Notes: generated by a model not told the origin, from the letters alone. DNA of 64,000 nt from Pseudarthrobacter sp. NIBRBAC000502770 (GCF_006517815.1 NZ_CP041198.1:4216001-4280000), one strand, 5' to 3'; numbered from the stretch's first letter, positions 21,818-30,387 are shown. Made by a program: numbers and translations.

Positions 21818-21933
21818 GCTGTTGAATCCACTCCGGGGCATGGTGACGTGGGTCACTTCGCCGGCGGGGTGCCAGTTGTACTATGGGATCGGCTTATGCA
21901 GTTGGCCATGGAATTCCTTATTGAACGGCACCC

Positions 21934-22191
21934 ATGGAAAATCAGCTGCACCCTGCGGGCGGCTTGGCGGGCAGAATCCGCCAAAAGAACGCCCGACGGC
22001 GGGCGGGCCTTCCCGCCAAACGGTTCTTCAGGCGCTTTTCCGGACTTTCGGACGTGCCGGAAGAGGAACTGGAAATTCTCTGCCAACGGCTCCGGGCGGC
22101 ACTCGACCTGGATCCGTCGTCGTCCGTTCCGGCCCTTCAGGCCCTGCTGCGGGAGGAAATGCGCAGGCGGGCAGATGCAGCCCAGGCCTAG
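21934..22191 (+). CDS. Small basic protein of unknown function
   Basis: An 85-residue reading frame with a very basic N-terminal half (RRRAGLPAKRFFRRF) and an acidic, then helical C-terminal half (DVPEEELEILCQRLRAAL). Third-position G+C bias is compatible with coding. No clear Shine-Dalgarno is visible and no family is recognised, so it may not be real. Confidence 0.45.
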   Translation: MENQLHPAGGLAGRIRQKNARRRAGLPAKRFFRRFSGLSDVPEEELEILCQRLRAALDLDPSSSVPALQALLREEMRRRADAAQA

Positions 22192-22274
22192 TGGCCCAAC
22201 ATTCCGGCAGCCATCTGTGATGCACTGGATGAGAGGCAGCCCACACCCAGGCGGCCACCGAAGGAGGATTCGAG

Positions 22275-22742
22275 ATGGACGAACAGTCACGGCCTGTTGA
22301 GCCGCATGGCGGCCAGGGCACCGAGGATACCGGCAGGAACGCCAAGGACGAACAAGGCGCGGGGGTACCGGCAGAACAGTCTGCGAAGTCGCGGGCCACC
22401 TATTTGGACCCCCGCGGCTCGGAATCAACGCGCGAGCTGCGAGACACCGCCAGGCGTCGGCGGGATGCGGAGGAGAAGCTCCAGCAGCACCTGATGGAAG
22501 CGAAGGACCACGTTCCCAACGAGTTCCATGAACACCCCGGCCACGGCTACCAGGGACACGGGCACGCCGAACACGGGCACCTGGGCGCTGGGCACGCGGA
22601 CGGGCCATCCGCGCAGGAGCAGCCCGGCCACGCAGACCCAGGGTCGCAGCACCAGGAAACCCCGCCGGCTGGACAACGGGCCGGCGGAGATGCCCACGCC
22701 GGGGACAGCGCCGCCGGCGAACCCGGTGCGGAGAAGCGCTGA
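22275..22742 (+). CDS. Histidine-rich hydrophilic protein
   Basis: The 155-residue protein has a perfect AAGGAGG ribosome-binding site eight bases before the ATG. It has no membrane segment. A charged, helix-prone middle (ELRDTARRRRDAEEKLQQH) is followed by a histidine-glycine tract around residues 86-107 (HEHPGHGYQGHGHAEHGH), then a glutamine/alanine/glycine-rich tail. Such tracts often bind nickel, zinc or copper, but no domain is recognised. It is convergent with the next gene. Confidence 0.65.
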   Translation: MDEQSRPVEPHGGQGTEDTGRNAKDEQGAGVPAEQSAKSRATYLDPRGSESTRELRDTARRRRDAEEKLQQHLMEAKDHVPNEFHEHPGHGYQGHGHAEHGHLGAGHADGPSAQEQPGHADPGSQHQETPPAGQRAGGDAHAGDSAAGEPGAEKR

Positions 22743-22767
22743 CACAGTTAGGGGAATCGGGACGAAC

Positions 22768-22784
22768 GGGTAGCTAGGCTACCC
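22768..22784. terminator. Short bidirectional hairpin between convergent genes
   Basis: Perfect 7-bp arms GGGTAGC and GCTACCC with a TAG loop, lying over the stop codon of the minus-strand gene at 22774 and 26 bp after the plus-strand stop at 22742. No T tract; weak evidence as a terminator. Confidence 0.4.
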
Positions 22785-22998
22785 CGTGCGCCGCGCCGTC
22801 AGGGGAGACGGACCGGCGGCCGCATTCCTCCACGCCCATCTCGTACCAGACCTGTGCGCCAAACTCGGGTTCGGGGGTATCGAGGTTCTGGTACAGCGCG
22901 TCGAGCAACTCGACCAGCTCGCCGGCGTTCAGCTCGGGAAGGACTTCCTCCGGCCCGCGCGGATCCGTCAGGTAGTGGAGAAGCTTTGAGTGGTTCAT
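22774..22998 (-). CDS. Small acidic protein of unknown function
   Basis: A 74-residue acidic protein, rich in Leu and Glu in its first half (NHSKLLHYLTDPRGPEEVLPELNAGELVELLDALYQNLD, helical in appearance). The frame is open further upstream to 23052, but MNHSKLLHYL is the more protein-like start. No family recognised. Confidence 0.6.
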   Translation of the reverse strand: MNHSKLLHYLTDPRGPEEVLPELNAGELVELLDALYQNLDTPEPEFGAQVWYEMGVEECGRRSVSPDGAAHGVA

Positions 22999-23242
22999 GG
23001 CAGTGCGGCCGTTGTCTGGGGGGCAGGCGCAAAGTGCATGGGGTTGCTCCAACGTGGAAGTGCCGAGGCTGGCTGCCTAACCCCACCTCCGAGTTTATTG
23101 CACGTACCTGCAGGTAACAATGGGGCCCGACTGGTGACCTGACTCCCTCGGCGGAACAGCCCGGCAGCGGGATTCCGGCACCGGAGCTGCGTACGCCGGC
23201 CTCGCCCGGCATGGACTGGCCGGCAGGCTGACTGCATGTTAT

Positions 23243-23890
23243 TCAGCCCGGCTGGCCCGGCGTGGTGGCGGTGAACCCAGGGGCGGCGGGGACGGGGACG
23301 AACACCGGAAGCGGTCGGGATGGCCGGACTGTGCGGATGGCGTCCTCCACCAGCGCAAGCGGCCTGCGCCAGGCATCGGACCCCGGTTCCATGGTGTCCA
23401 CCACACCGATCAGCATGGCCAGCAGCCGAAACATGTCCGTCATGGAAATGTCAGGGCGCAGGCTTCCCTGGCCCTGCCCGCGGACCAGAAGCACTCCCAT
23501 GGATTCCATCAGCGATCCGGTGATCCCGGTGAGGAGCTCGCGCCGGCCCGCCACCGCACACAGCAGGTTGGCGTCGTCGCTCGCTGCGGCCATCAGGGCT
23601 TCGAGGACACGCAACATGCCTGCGGCAGCATCGATATCGGCGAGGGCGCCGTCCATGACGGGGTCCACGGTGAGCCGGAGCTGCCGGTTGAGCGCCGCCA
23701 GTACCAGTTCTTCCTTGTCAGCGAAGTTTCGGAATAGGGTTGCCGGGCCAACGCCGGCCGTGGCTGCGATGGTCTGGAGCGGTACCTCCGGGCCGAACTC
23801 GCGGAAGCACTGGCGCGCCGCAGTAATGATCTTGTCCACGTTCCGCGCTGCGTCTGCGCGGAGGGGCTTTCGGGCGACTGCGAGGCTCAT
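23243..23890 (-). CDS. TetR family transcriptional regulator
   Basis: The 215-residue protein has an N-terminal TetR helix-turn-helix (ARNVDKIITAARQCFREFGPEVPLQTIAATAGVGPATLFRNFADKEELV) and a ligand domain ending in a TetR_C-like region (MTDMFRLLAMLIGVVD). The DNA-binding residues TLFRNFADKEEL are intact. It is divergent from the thiamine-binding-like gene; GTAAC and GTTAC at 23901-23905 and 23928-23932 could be operator half-sites. The ligand is unknown. Confidence 0.92.
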   Translation of the reverse strand: MSLAVARKPLRADAARNVDKIITAARQCFREFGPEVPLQTIAATAGVGPATLFRNFADKEELVLAALNRQLRLTVDPVMDGALADIDAAAGMLRVLEALMAAASDDANLLCAVAGRRELLTGITGSLMESMGVLLVRGQGQGSLRPDISMTDMFRLLAMLIGVVDTMEPGSDAWRRPLALVEDAIRTVRPSRPLPVFVPVPAAPGFTATTPGQPG

Positions 23891-24014
23891 GCCAAAAAGG
23901 GTAACAACGGAGACTGCCGCCACCATGGTTACTTCGGGGTAGCCGCTTATGTGACGCAGCCGACCGGCGCCCCGGCCCTGCGGCTGCCCGCGGGCACGTG
24001 GGAGACTGGTGAGC

Positions 24015-24338
24015 ATGTTGCTTGCATTTTCTGTTGCTCCGTCAGGCGTTCCCACCGAGGGCTCCAGGCCCAACGACGCGTCAGTGCACGACGCCGTTGC
24101 TGCCGCAGTGAAGATCGTCCGCGAGTCCGGGCTGCCCAATCAGACGGATTCCATGTTCACCACCATCGAAGGCGAGTGGGACGAAGTGTTCGACGTGGTC
24201 AAGCGCGCCACCGAAGCCGTGGGCCGGTACGGCAGCCGCGTTTCACTGGTGATCAAGGCGGACATCAGGCCCGGGTACAGCGGCGAACTGACAGCGAAGG
24301 TTGACCGCCTGGAGACCGCACTGGCGCAGGAGCCCTAA
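24015..24338 (+). CDS. MTH1187/YkoF-type thiamine-binding-like protein
   Basis: The 107-residue protein (AFSVAPSG at the start, VHDAVAAAVKIVRESGLPNQTDSMFTTIEGEWDEVF, then VSLVIKADIRPG) matches the DUF77 / thiamine-binding family, which forms ferredoxin-like tetramers and binds hydroxymethylpyrimidine or thiamine in some members. ATG at 24015 aligns with relatives; GTG at 24009 has the better-spaced GGGAG. Physiological role here unknown. Confidence 0.85.
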   Translation: MLLAFSVAPSGVPTEGSRPNDASVHDAVAAAVKIVRESGLPNQTDSMFTTIEGEWDEVFDVVKRATEAVGRYGSRVSLVIKADIRPGYSGELTAKVDRLETALAQEP

Positions 24339-24398
24339 GCGTCCTTTGAGGGGCCGGATTGTCTGGACCGCCGGGGCGCCGCGTGCCAAACTGTGGCA

Positions 24399-25091
24399 AT
24401 GTTCGAGCACAAACCACGGCCGGAATGGGTTGCCACCGAGGAGTTCCTGTCCGACACCGTGGTGCATCCGGACGGTGCCGTCCAGCAGGCCATCCGCGCC
24501 GCCGCGGAGGCCGGGATGCCCCCCATCGAGGTGGCGCCGAACGCAGGAAAGCTCCTCAAGCTCCTGGTCCAGCTCTCGGGTGCGCGGCGCATCCTGGAGA
24601 TTGGGACCCTCGCGGGCTACAGCACCATCTGGATGGGCAGGGGACTTCCACACAACGGCACACTGGTTACCTGCGAATACCTGCCCCAGCATGCGGAGGT
24701 GGCCTGGGCCAATATTGATGCGGCCGGCCTGGGGGAGCGGGTGGAAATCCGGCTGGGCCCTGCGCTGGAAACCCTGGCTGCCCTCGAGGAAGAGGAGCGG
24801 GAGCCGTTCGATTTCATCTTCATCGACGCGGACAAGGAAAACAACAGCCGCTACCTGGACTGGGCTGTCCGGCTTGGCAGGCCCGGAGCGGCAGTGGTCC
24901 TGGACAACACCATCTGGGAGGGCGCCGTCCTGGACCCGGAGCTCGACCCCGTCAACGCGCCTGGAATCATCGACGCCCTCAAGCTGCTGGGCGACCACCC
25001 GCGGCTGGACGCCACGGTAATCCAGACGGTGGGCTCCAAGGGCTGGGACGGATTCGCCCTGGCGCGCATCCTGCCGAAAAATAGTAAGTAA
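24399..25091 (+). CDS. SAM-dependent O-methyltransferase
   Basis: The 230-residue protein belongs to the small O-methyltransferase family (PF01596-type). The SAM site LEIGTLAGYSTIWMGR, the acidic residue in VTCEYLPQHAEVAW, the metal-binding FIFIDADKENN and VVLDNTIWEGAV are all present, so a cation-dependent catechol-type enzyme is likely. It lies 50 bp before the acyl-CoA dehydrogenase on the same strand and might belong to that cluster, but its own promoter is possible. Confidence 0.9.
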   Translation: MFEHKPRPEWVATEEFLSDTVVHPDGAVQQAIRAAAEAGMPPIEVAPNAGKLLKLLVQLSGARRILEIGTLAGYSTIWMGRGLPHNGTLVTCEYLPQHAEVAWANIDAAGLGERVEIRLGPALETLAALEEEEREPFDFIFIDADKENNSRYLDWAVRLGRPGAAVVLDNTIWEGAVLDPELDPVNAPGIIDALKLLGDHPRLDATVIQTVGSKGWDGFALARILPKNSK

Positions 25092-25141
25092 GCTGTTGAG
25101 ATGCGTCCGGTGCCACCGGACACCTTTCATGGAGGACGTAC

Positions 25142-26230
25142 TTGCCAGCGACAACTACTCCTGTGCTCCTGGGCTCCACTCCCGCCGGGCTCTCCCCGTG
25201 GTTTCCAATCCTTGACTCAGCCGGCGGTACTGCCGGTGACGTGCCCGCCCTGCTGGACCTTGCCGTGGACGCCGGGCACACCTGGCCACGGCCTGGTGAG
25301 GGGCGCACCATGGTGTTGTGGGAGCTCCTCGCCTCCGTGGCCGCCGTCGATGTGGCGGCCGCAAGGGTGTTCGAGCCGCACCTCGACGCCGTCGCCATCC
25401 TCGCCCAGGCCGCCAATTCTTCCCCGGTGGACCAGCCCATGCCTGCAGGTGCCGCCGACGCATCCTGGGGCGTCTTCGCCGCAGAGGCGCCCAATGCCAG
25501 GCTCGAGGCGCGCTCCGAAGGCACCGGGGTGGTCCTCAACGGGACCAAGCCCTGGTGTTCACTTGCAGGCAGGCTGGACTGCGCCATCGTCACTGCCCAT
25601 ACGGACGACGGCGGCAGGGCGGCTTTCGCTGTCAGCCTTCGCCACCCAGGGGTGCAATGCGAGGAACCGGCCTGGATCGCACGCGGGCTCCGGGAGATAC
25701 CCAGCGGAAGCGTGCACTTCGACCAGGTCCCGGCAACACCTGTGGGAGGTACCGGCTGGTACCACAGCCGGCCCGGTTTCGCCTGGGGCGGGATGGGCGT
25801 CGCCGCCTGCTGGCTGGGCGGCGCCGTGGGGGTTGCGCGGGACTTCCGGGACGGGCTGCTCGCCGGTGCCGGAGCCGGACGGGAACCGGACCAGCTGGCG
25901 CTCGCGGCTTTGGGTGAGGTGGACCGGACCATCGCAGCCGCCCTCCAGTACCTTGCCCGCACCGCAGCCCGCATTGATGACGGATCGCTCGGTGCTGACG
26001 GGAACCAAAGCACCTGGAGCGAGGCCCAGCGTGTCCGGGGGACTGTTGCCGCCGCCGTCGAACGTGTCCTTCACCTGGTGGGCTCCAACCGCGGGCCCGG
26101 GCCGCTCGCCTTTGACGAAAAGTACGCCAAGAGGATGGCGGACCTGGCCCTCTACGTCCGGCAGCATCACGGTGCGCGGGATGATGCCCAGCTGGGCCGG
26201 CTCGCGCTCAAGGGGGACTGCCCGTGGTGA
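25142..26230 (+). CDS. Acyl-CoA dehydrogenase-like flavoprotein
   Basis: The 362-residue protein shows the middle beta-domain pattern of acyl-CoA dehydrogenases (WGVFAAEAPNARLEAR, LNGTKPWCSLAGRLDCAIVTA, VHFDQVPATPVGG) and a helical C-terminal domain. It is a little short for the family, and I cannot confirm the catalytic glutamate. TTG start, supported by GGAGG seven bases upstream. It overlaps the deacetylase-methyltransferase gene, so it is part of a three-gene chain. In this setting it might oxidise an acyl chain or a sugar-linked intermediate rather than serve beta-oxidation. Confidence 0.85.
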   Translation: MPATTTPVLLGSTPAGLSPWFPILDSAGGTAGDVPALLDLAVDAGHTWPRPGEGRTMVLWELLASVAAVDVAAARVFEPHLDAVAILAQAANSSPVDQPMPAGAADASWGVFAAEAPNARLEARSEGTGVVLNGTKPWCSLAGRLDCAIVTAHTDDGGRAAFAVSLRHPGVQCEEPAWIARGLREIPSGSVHFDQVPATPVGGTGWYHSRPGFAWGGMGVAACWLGGAVGVARDFRDGLLAGAGAGREPDQLALAALGEVDRTIAAALQYLARTAARIDDGSLGADGNQSTWSEAQRVRGTVAAAVERVLHLVGSNRGPGPLAFDEKYAKRMADLALYVRQHHGARDDAQLGRLALKGDCPW

Positions 26231-27600
26231 CCTTTTCGCACACGGACGATGGCACCAGTGAAGCAGCCTGGACCCGGAGCGGCCTGGCTGTGGCCCCTGA
26301 GCTGCCGCTCAATCCGGCCGAATTGTCGGGCATGCGGTTCGTTGTCCTGGCGGCGCATCCGGATGACGAAACTCTTGGTGCCGGTGGGCTGATGGCCACG
26401 TTGGCGGCCCTGGGAGCCGGGGTGGAAGTCGTGCTCTGCACTGCGGGGGAGGGGTCACATCCGGACTCACCCAGCACCACCCCCGAGCAGCTGGCTGCCG
26501 TCCGGCTTGCCGAATTTTCCGCGGCCCTGGACGCCCTTGGCCTGGCGGACCGCTGGACGTTCATCGGTCTGCCGGACCGGGGACTGGCCGGCCATGCGGA
26601 AGCGGTTGCCGGCGCCATCCGGGACGCCGTTCGGCGGCTCCCCGGCCGCCCGGACCAGCTGGCCATCGTTGCTCCGTACCGGGCCGACGGCCACGGTGAC
26701 CACGACGCGCTGGGGGCGGCAGCGGCAGAGGTTGCCCGCCGCGACGGCCACGCCCTCCTGGAATATCCAATCTGGTTTTGGCACTGGGCCACGCCGGGCG
26801 ACCTGGACCGGCAGCAGTGGGTCCGCTTCCATCTCGATGAACGCGCCCGGCGGGCCAAAAAGCGCGCCATGGAGGAGCACGCAACCCAGGTGCAGCCGCT
26901 TTCGCCCCTCCCCGGGGACGAAACCCTGCTCAGCGCCGCTTTCCTGGAGCACTTCGGGCGAGGCTATGAAGTCTTCGCCTGGACCCCGGCGCCCGGTTCA
27001 CCCGGCCCGTTGCATTCCAGCGCGGACGCAGAGGCGGTATTCGACGGCGTCCACGACCATTCCAAGGATCCCTGGAACTACGGCAGGAGTTGGTACGAGC
27101 GCCGCAAACGGGCCCTCACCCTGGCCGCCCTCCCGGAGGAAGGCTATGAGCGCGGGCTGGAAGTGGGCTGCTCCATCGGAACACTGACGGCCGAGCTGGC
27201 TGCCCGCTGCCACAACCTGTTGGCGGTGGACGCCAGCGGAACCGCCGTGCGCCGCGCCGAAGACCTGCTGGCGGGCACGCCGGGGGTCCGGGTCGAACAA
27301 CGCGTGCTGCCTGGATCCTGGCCCGGAGGAACGTACGACCTGGTGGTGGTCTCGGAAGTGGGCTACTACCTGGCCCCTGCCGAGCTGGCCCGGCTGTGGG
27401 ACAGGGTGGAGGCATCCCTGGAACCTGGCGGAACCCTGCTCTTGTGCCACTGGCGGCATCCCATCGAAGGGTGGGAGCTCGACGGGGACACCGTCCACAC
27501 CCTGGCCCGGCAGCGGCTTGGTTGGCGGACTTCCGGGCTGTACCAGGAGCGCGACTTTGTGCTGGAAGTCCTGGTGGCTCCGGACCGGGAGCCGGGATGA
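26224..27600 (+). CDS. PIG-L deacetylase fused to NodS-like methyltransferase
   Basis: A two-domain protein of 458 residues. The PIG-L/LmbE half has the metal motif AHPDDETLGAGG (residues 44-55) and the second ligand motif HGDHD (157-161), as in zinc N-acetylglucosaminyl deacetylases such as MshB. The second half has a class I SAM motif, LEVGCSIGTLTAEL (312-325), and YDLVVVSEVGYYLAP, which resembles NodS, the N-methyltransferase of Nod-factor synthesis. The logical reaction is removal of an acetyl group from an amino sugar, then N-methylation, but the substrate is inferred. GTG start; a second GTG at 26227 gives a GTGA overlap. It overlaps the glycosyltransferase gene by ATGA. Confidence 0.92.
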   Translation: MVTFSHTDDGTSEAAWTRSGLAVAPELPLNPAELSGMRFVVLAAHPDDETLGAGGLMATLAALGAGVEVVLCTAGEGSHPDSPSTTPEQLAAVRLAEFSAALDALGLADRWTFIGLPDRGLAGHAEAVAGAIRDAVRRLPGRPDQLAIVAPYRADGHGDHDALGAAAAEVARRDGHALLEYPIWFWHWATPGDLDRQQWVRFHLDERARRAKKRAMEEHATQVQPLSPLPGDETLLSAAFLEHFGRGYEVFAWTPAPGSPGPLHSSADAEAVFDGVHDHSKDPWNYGRSWYERRKRALTLAALPEEGYERGLEVGCSIGTLTAELAARCHNLLAVDASGTAVRRAEDLLAGTPGVRVEQRVLPGSWPGGTYDLVVVSEVGYYLAPAELARLWDRVEASLEPGGTLLLCHWRHPIEGWELDGDTVHTLARQRLGWRTSGLYQERDFVLEVLVAPDREPG

Positions 27601-28388
27601 CCAGGACTGTCCCGGGCAACGGTGGTCCAACGACGCCGGGTGGCCAGGCAAACCACGGCATCCGGCACGTGGCAGTGGTCATTCCGGCCCACAACGAGGA
27701 GCAGCACCTGGAACGGGCTCTCACCGCCGTCAGGCACGCGGCCGACCGGGTCGAGTCGGAAGTGCCGGATGTTGCCGTGCAGGTGGTCGTCGTCCTGGAT
27801 GGTTGCACGGACCGGTCCCCGGCGGTGGCCGCCGACGCAGTTGCGGGCGATCCGCGGTGCGTGCTGCTTTCGGCGAACTTCGGGAGCGTGGGTAAGAGCC
27901 GGCAGGCCGGTGTGCGGGCGGCGTTGGAGAACGCCGGCGGTCCTGCGCAGTCCGGTGCGCCGGCAGATCCAATGCGGGGAATCTGGCTGGCCAACACAGA
28001 TGCGGATTCCTGTGTTCCCGGGCACTGGCTGCTGCGGCAATTGGAACTGGCCGCCGGAGGCACCGATGTTGTCCTGGGCACCGTTCAGCCGGACCCCCAC
28101 GGCATGCACCACGAGCTCCTGGCCCGCTGGCACGCCCGGCACGCCAGCACCGAGAACCACCCCCATGTCTACGGTGCCAACCTGGGGGTCCGGGCGTCGT
28201 CCTACCTTGCGGCCGGAGGCTTTCCCGGCGTCGATTTCGATGAAGACCAGGCCCTGGTGGCCCGGCTTCGGCACAGCGGCGCACGCATCGTCGCCACGGA
28301 CACCACCCGGGTCCTCACATCAGGACGGACTGCGGGACGGGCACCGCAGGGGTTCGCCGCTTATCTCCTGGCACTCGCCCGGCCTTAG
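27597..28388 (+). CDS. Family 2 glycosyltransferase
   Basis: The 263-residue GT-A enzyme has VVIPAHNEEQHLERAL at the N-terminus, VVVVLDGCTDRS, the DXD-like IWLANTDADSCVP (metal/nucleotide-sugar site), and GANLGVRASSYLAAGGFP with a downstream DEDQAL. No membrane segment, so it is probably cytoplasmic or peripheral. ATGA overlap with the deacetylase-methyltransferase gene implies coupled translation. Acceptor and donor unknown. Confidence 0.92.
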   Translation: MTRTVPGNGGPTTPGGQANHGIRHVAVVIPAHNEEQHLERALTAVRHAADRVESEVPDVAVQVVVVLDGCTDRSPAVAADAVAGDPRCVLLSANFGSVGKSRQAGVRAALENAGGPAQSGAPADPMRGIWLANTDADSCVPGHWLLRQLELAAGGTDVVLGTVQPDPHGMHHELLARWHARHASTENHPHVYGANLGVRASSYLAAGGFPGVDFDEDQALVARLRHSGARIVATDTTRVLTSGRTAGRAPQGFAAYLLALARP

Positions 28389-28422
28389 CTGCAACGCGCT
28401 GACGGCGGGGGTGGTATCCCTG

Positions 28423-28680
28423 TCAGACCAGGTCCGGGGCGCTGGCAACGATGTAGTCAGCGGCGGCCGGTCCTGTCATGGAAAGGTTGTTGCTGTCCGG
28501 GTTGATGCCGGCGTTGTGCAGGGCGTCCCAAAGGGCTGCCGGCGGCTGGAGTTCCGCTTTATGCAGGAGGCACCAGCTTGTGTAGAGACCGTATAGCTCG
28601 TCGCGTCGGAGACCCAGTCCGGGCTCCCTGTCCGCAACGACTGCTTCGGCAAGAAACTGTTCAAAATGGATAGCAGGCAT
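28423..28680 (-). CDS. Small unknown protein, helical
   Basis: The 85-residue protein (FEQFLAEAVVADREPGLGLRR, then ELYGLYTSWCLLHKAELQPPAALWDALHNAGI) looks like a genuine fold with a winged-helix-like pattern, reminiscent of C-terminal domains in some phage/plasmid primases. No firm family. It follows the next frame by 6 bp, suggesting a two-gene unit. Confidence 0.6.
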   Translation of the reverse strand: MPAIHFEQFLAEAVVADREPGLGLRRDELYGLYTSWCLLHKAELQPPAALWDALHNAGINPDSNNLSMTGPAAADYIVASAPDLV

Positions 28681-28686
28681 GTCCGC

Positions 28687-28872
28687 TCACAAATGGTTGA
28701 CAGTAATCCCGCCGACTGCTTCAGCGGCCTTGCCGGTCTTCCGGGGAATCCCGGCGAGGTATTCACGAAAGTATTGCAGTTCCGCGTGCTTGTCCAGTTG
28801 GTTCCGGGCCGGTTGGGCCTGTGGGGAGGGGCCCGTGTACAGTGGCGCGGCGTCGCCGCGAACGGGGTGCAC
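28687..28872 (-). CDS. Possible small protein upstream of the helical protein
   Basis: A 61-residue reading frame; the C-terminal half (DKHAELQYFREYLAGIPRKTGKAAEAVGGITVNHL) looks protein-like, the N-terminal half less so. GTG start at 28872 is a guess. Support comes mainly from the 6-bp spacing to the following gene. Could be spurious. Confidence 0.4.
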   Translation of the reverse strand: MHPVRGDAAPLYTGPSPQAQPARNQLDKHAELQYFREYLAGIPRKTGKAAEAVGGITVNHL

Positions 28873-28980
28873 GGGCGGGCCTGAGGGGGCCGACGGCGAC
28901 TGGGGGGACTGGCCTCGGTCTCAGAAGAGGCCATCTCACCGCCGACCCCGTATTGCCCCGGGGGTGCTGCCGCCCGGGAA

Positions 28981-29029
28981 AACCAAACAGGACCTCTAGG
29001 ATGAATTTTCCTCCATCCCGAAGGTCCTG
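28981..29029 (-). terminator. Intrinsic terminator of the YihY gene
   Basis: On the minus strand: CAGGACCT, then an inner GGATG/CATCC stem, then AGGTCCTG, followed by TTTGGTTTTC. Arms are 29022-29029 and 28988-28995. A nested stem with a T-rich tail, 35 bp after the YihY stop, is a good rho-independent terminator. Confidence 0.75.
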
Positions 29030-29064
29030 CCTAGTCCCTCTGCGCCGCGGTTGCGCCTGCCTGC

Positions 29065-30294
29065 TTAAGCGCTCCCGCCCCGCCGGATTCCGTCGTCGGA
29101 CTCCCCGCTTTCGGCACGGTGCTGCACCTTGTCGCGGACCCTGTCGCGGTGCCGCTCACCTGGCCGGTCCGCGTCCCGGCCGTTGCGGGCAGGCTGCCTG
29201 TCCCGGTCCTCGCCGGAGCCCTGCCGGCCACTCTCCGCGGCGTACTTTTCCCGGAGGTCACGGCCATGCTTGATGTCTTCTTCGACCTGCTTCTGCAGCT
29301 TCTCGCTCTTCTTCGTGTCCCGCGGCGGCAGCTGGATGGTTTCCTCGGCCTTGATCCCGGCCTGCAGTTCGCGGCCGCGTTCCACTTCCGCGTCAAACTC
29401 GGCGCCGAAAAGAAGCGACATGTTCAGGATCCAGAGCCACAGCAGCATGATGATGACACTGCCCAACGCCCCGTACGTCTTGTTGTAGTTGCCGAAGTTC
29501 CCCACGTAGAAACCGAATCCCAGTGAGGCGATCAGGAAGACCACCAGGGCAATCCCGGACCCCATGCTCATCCACCGGAATTTCGGCTGCTTGACGTTGG
29601 GAGTGGCGTAATACAGCACGGCAATGATGGCGATGATCAGGGCGATCATCACCGGCCACTTGGCGATGTTCCAGACCATGAGGAACGGCCCGCTGAGGCC
29701 GATCAGGCCGCCCACGGCCTCGGAAACCGGGCCGCTGAGGACCAGCATGCCGGCCAGCATGGCCACGATGACCACAGCCAGGAGCGTGACGCCGAGCATG
29801 GTTCCACGGAGCTTCACGAAAGCCCGGCCCTCATCCACCTCGTAGACCCTGTTCATGGCCCGGCCAAAGGCTCCGACATAACCGGAGGCGGACCACAGCG
29901 CGGTTACGAGGCCAATAACAAGGGTGAATCCGGCCGCCGGGGCGCTGGTCAGTTCCGAAACCGGCCCGCTGATGGTATTCACGGTTTCCGCCGGAGCGAA
30001 GCCGCGCACGATTTCCAGCAGTGCATTGGTGGTCTTCTGCGGGTCCCCAAACAGGCCAAGGAGCGATACCAGTGCCAGCAGGGCCGGGAACAGCGAGAGA
30101 ACCGCGTAATACGTCAGGGCCGCTGCGAGGTCGGGGCACTGGTCCTTGCTGAATTCCCGGAGCGTCTTCCTGGCGATGTATTTCCAGGACGGTTTATCCA
30201 GGTCCCTGGGGCTGGCAGGTTTCCTCGAGTCATCGGGGGCCGGAGCCTGGCCCGCCTTGGCGGTACTGGTCTCGGATGTGTCGTGAGTGGCCAT
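29065..30294 (-). CDS. YihY/BrkB family membrane protein
   Basis: The 409-residue protein has a hydrophilic N-terminus, then the YihY domain with about six membrane helices (DLAAALTYYAVLSLFPALLALVSL, ALWSASGYVGAFGRAMNRVYEV, LLWLWILNMSLLFGAEFDAEVER). The C-terminal ~80 residues are highly charged (many R, E, D and G) and look disordered. Older names such as ribonuclease BN or virulence factor BrkB are unreliable; function is unknown. Start at 30294 is supported by AGAGGA. A 104-bp gap separates it from the DUF3618 gene on the same strand. Confidence 0.92.
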   Translation of the reverse strand: MATHDTSETSTAKAGQAPAPDDSRKPASPRDLDKPSWKYIARKTLREFSKDQCPDLAAALTYYAVLSLFPALLALVSLLGLFGDPQKTTNALLEIVRGFAPAETVNTISGPVSELTSAPAAGFTLVIGLVTALWSASGYVGAFGRAMNRVYEVDEGRAFVKLRGTMLGVTLLAVVIVAMLAGMLVLSGPVSEAVGGLIGLSGPFLMVWNIAKWPVMIALIIAIIAVLYYATPNVKQPKFRWMSMGSGIALVVFLIASLGFGFYVGNFGNYNKTYGALGSVIIMLLWLWILNMSLLFGAEFDAEVERGRELQAGIKAEETIQLPPRDTKKSEKLQKQVEEDIKHGRDLREKYAAESGRQGSGEDRDRQPARNGRDADRPGERHRDRVRDKVQHRAESGESDDGIRRGGSA

Positions 30295-30326
30295 GGGGTG
30301 TCCTCTCAATCAGGGGGCCAAGGGGA

Positions 30327-30358
30327 CAGGCCGGCCCGCGGATCGCGGTGCCGGCCTG
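30327..30358 (-). terminator. GC-rich hairpin after the DUF3618 gene
   Basis: Perfect 9-bp arms CAGGCCGGC (30327-30335) and GCCGGCCTG (30350-30358) around a CCGCGG-containing loop, 41 bp beyond the DUF3618 stop. No T tract. It may end the DUF3618 transcript or partly insulate YihY. Confidence 0.5.
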
Positions 30359-30387
30359 CCGATCAAACTGTTGCCTTACAGTGCCGC

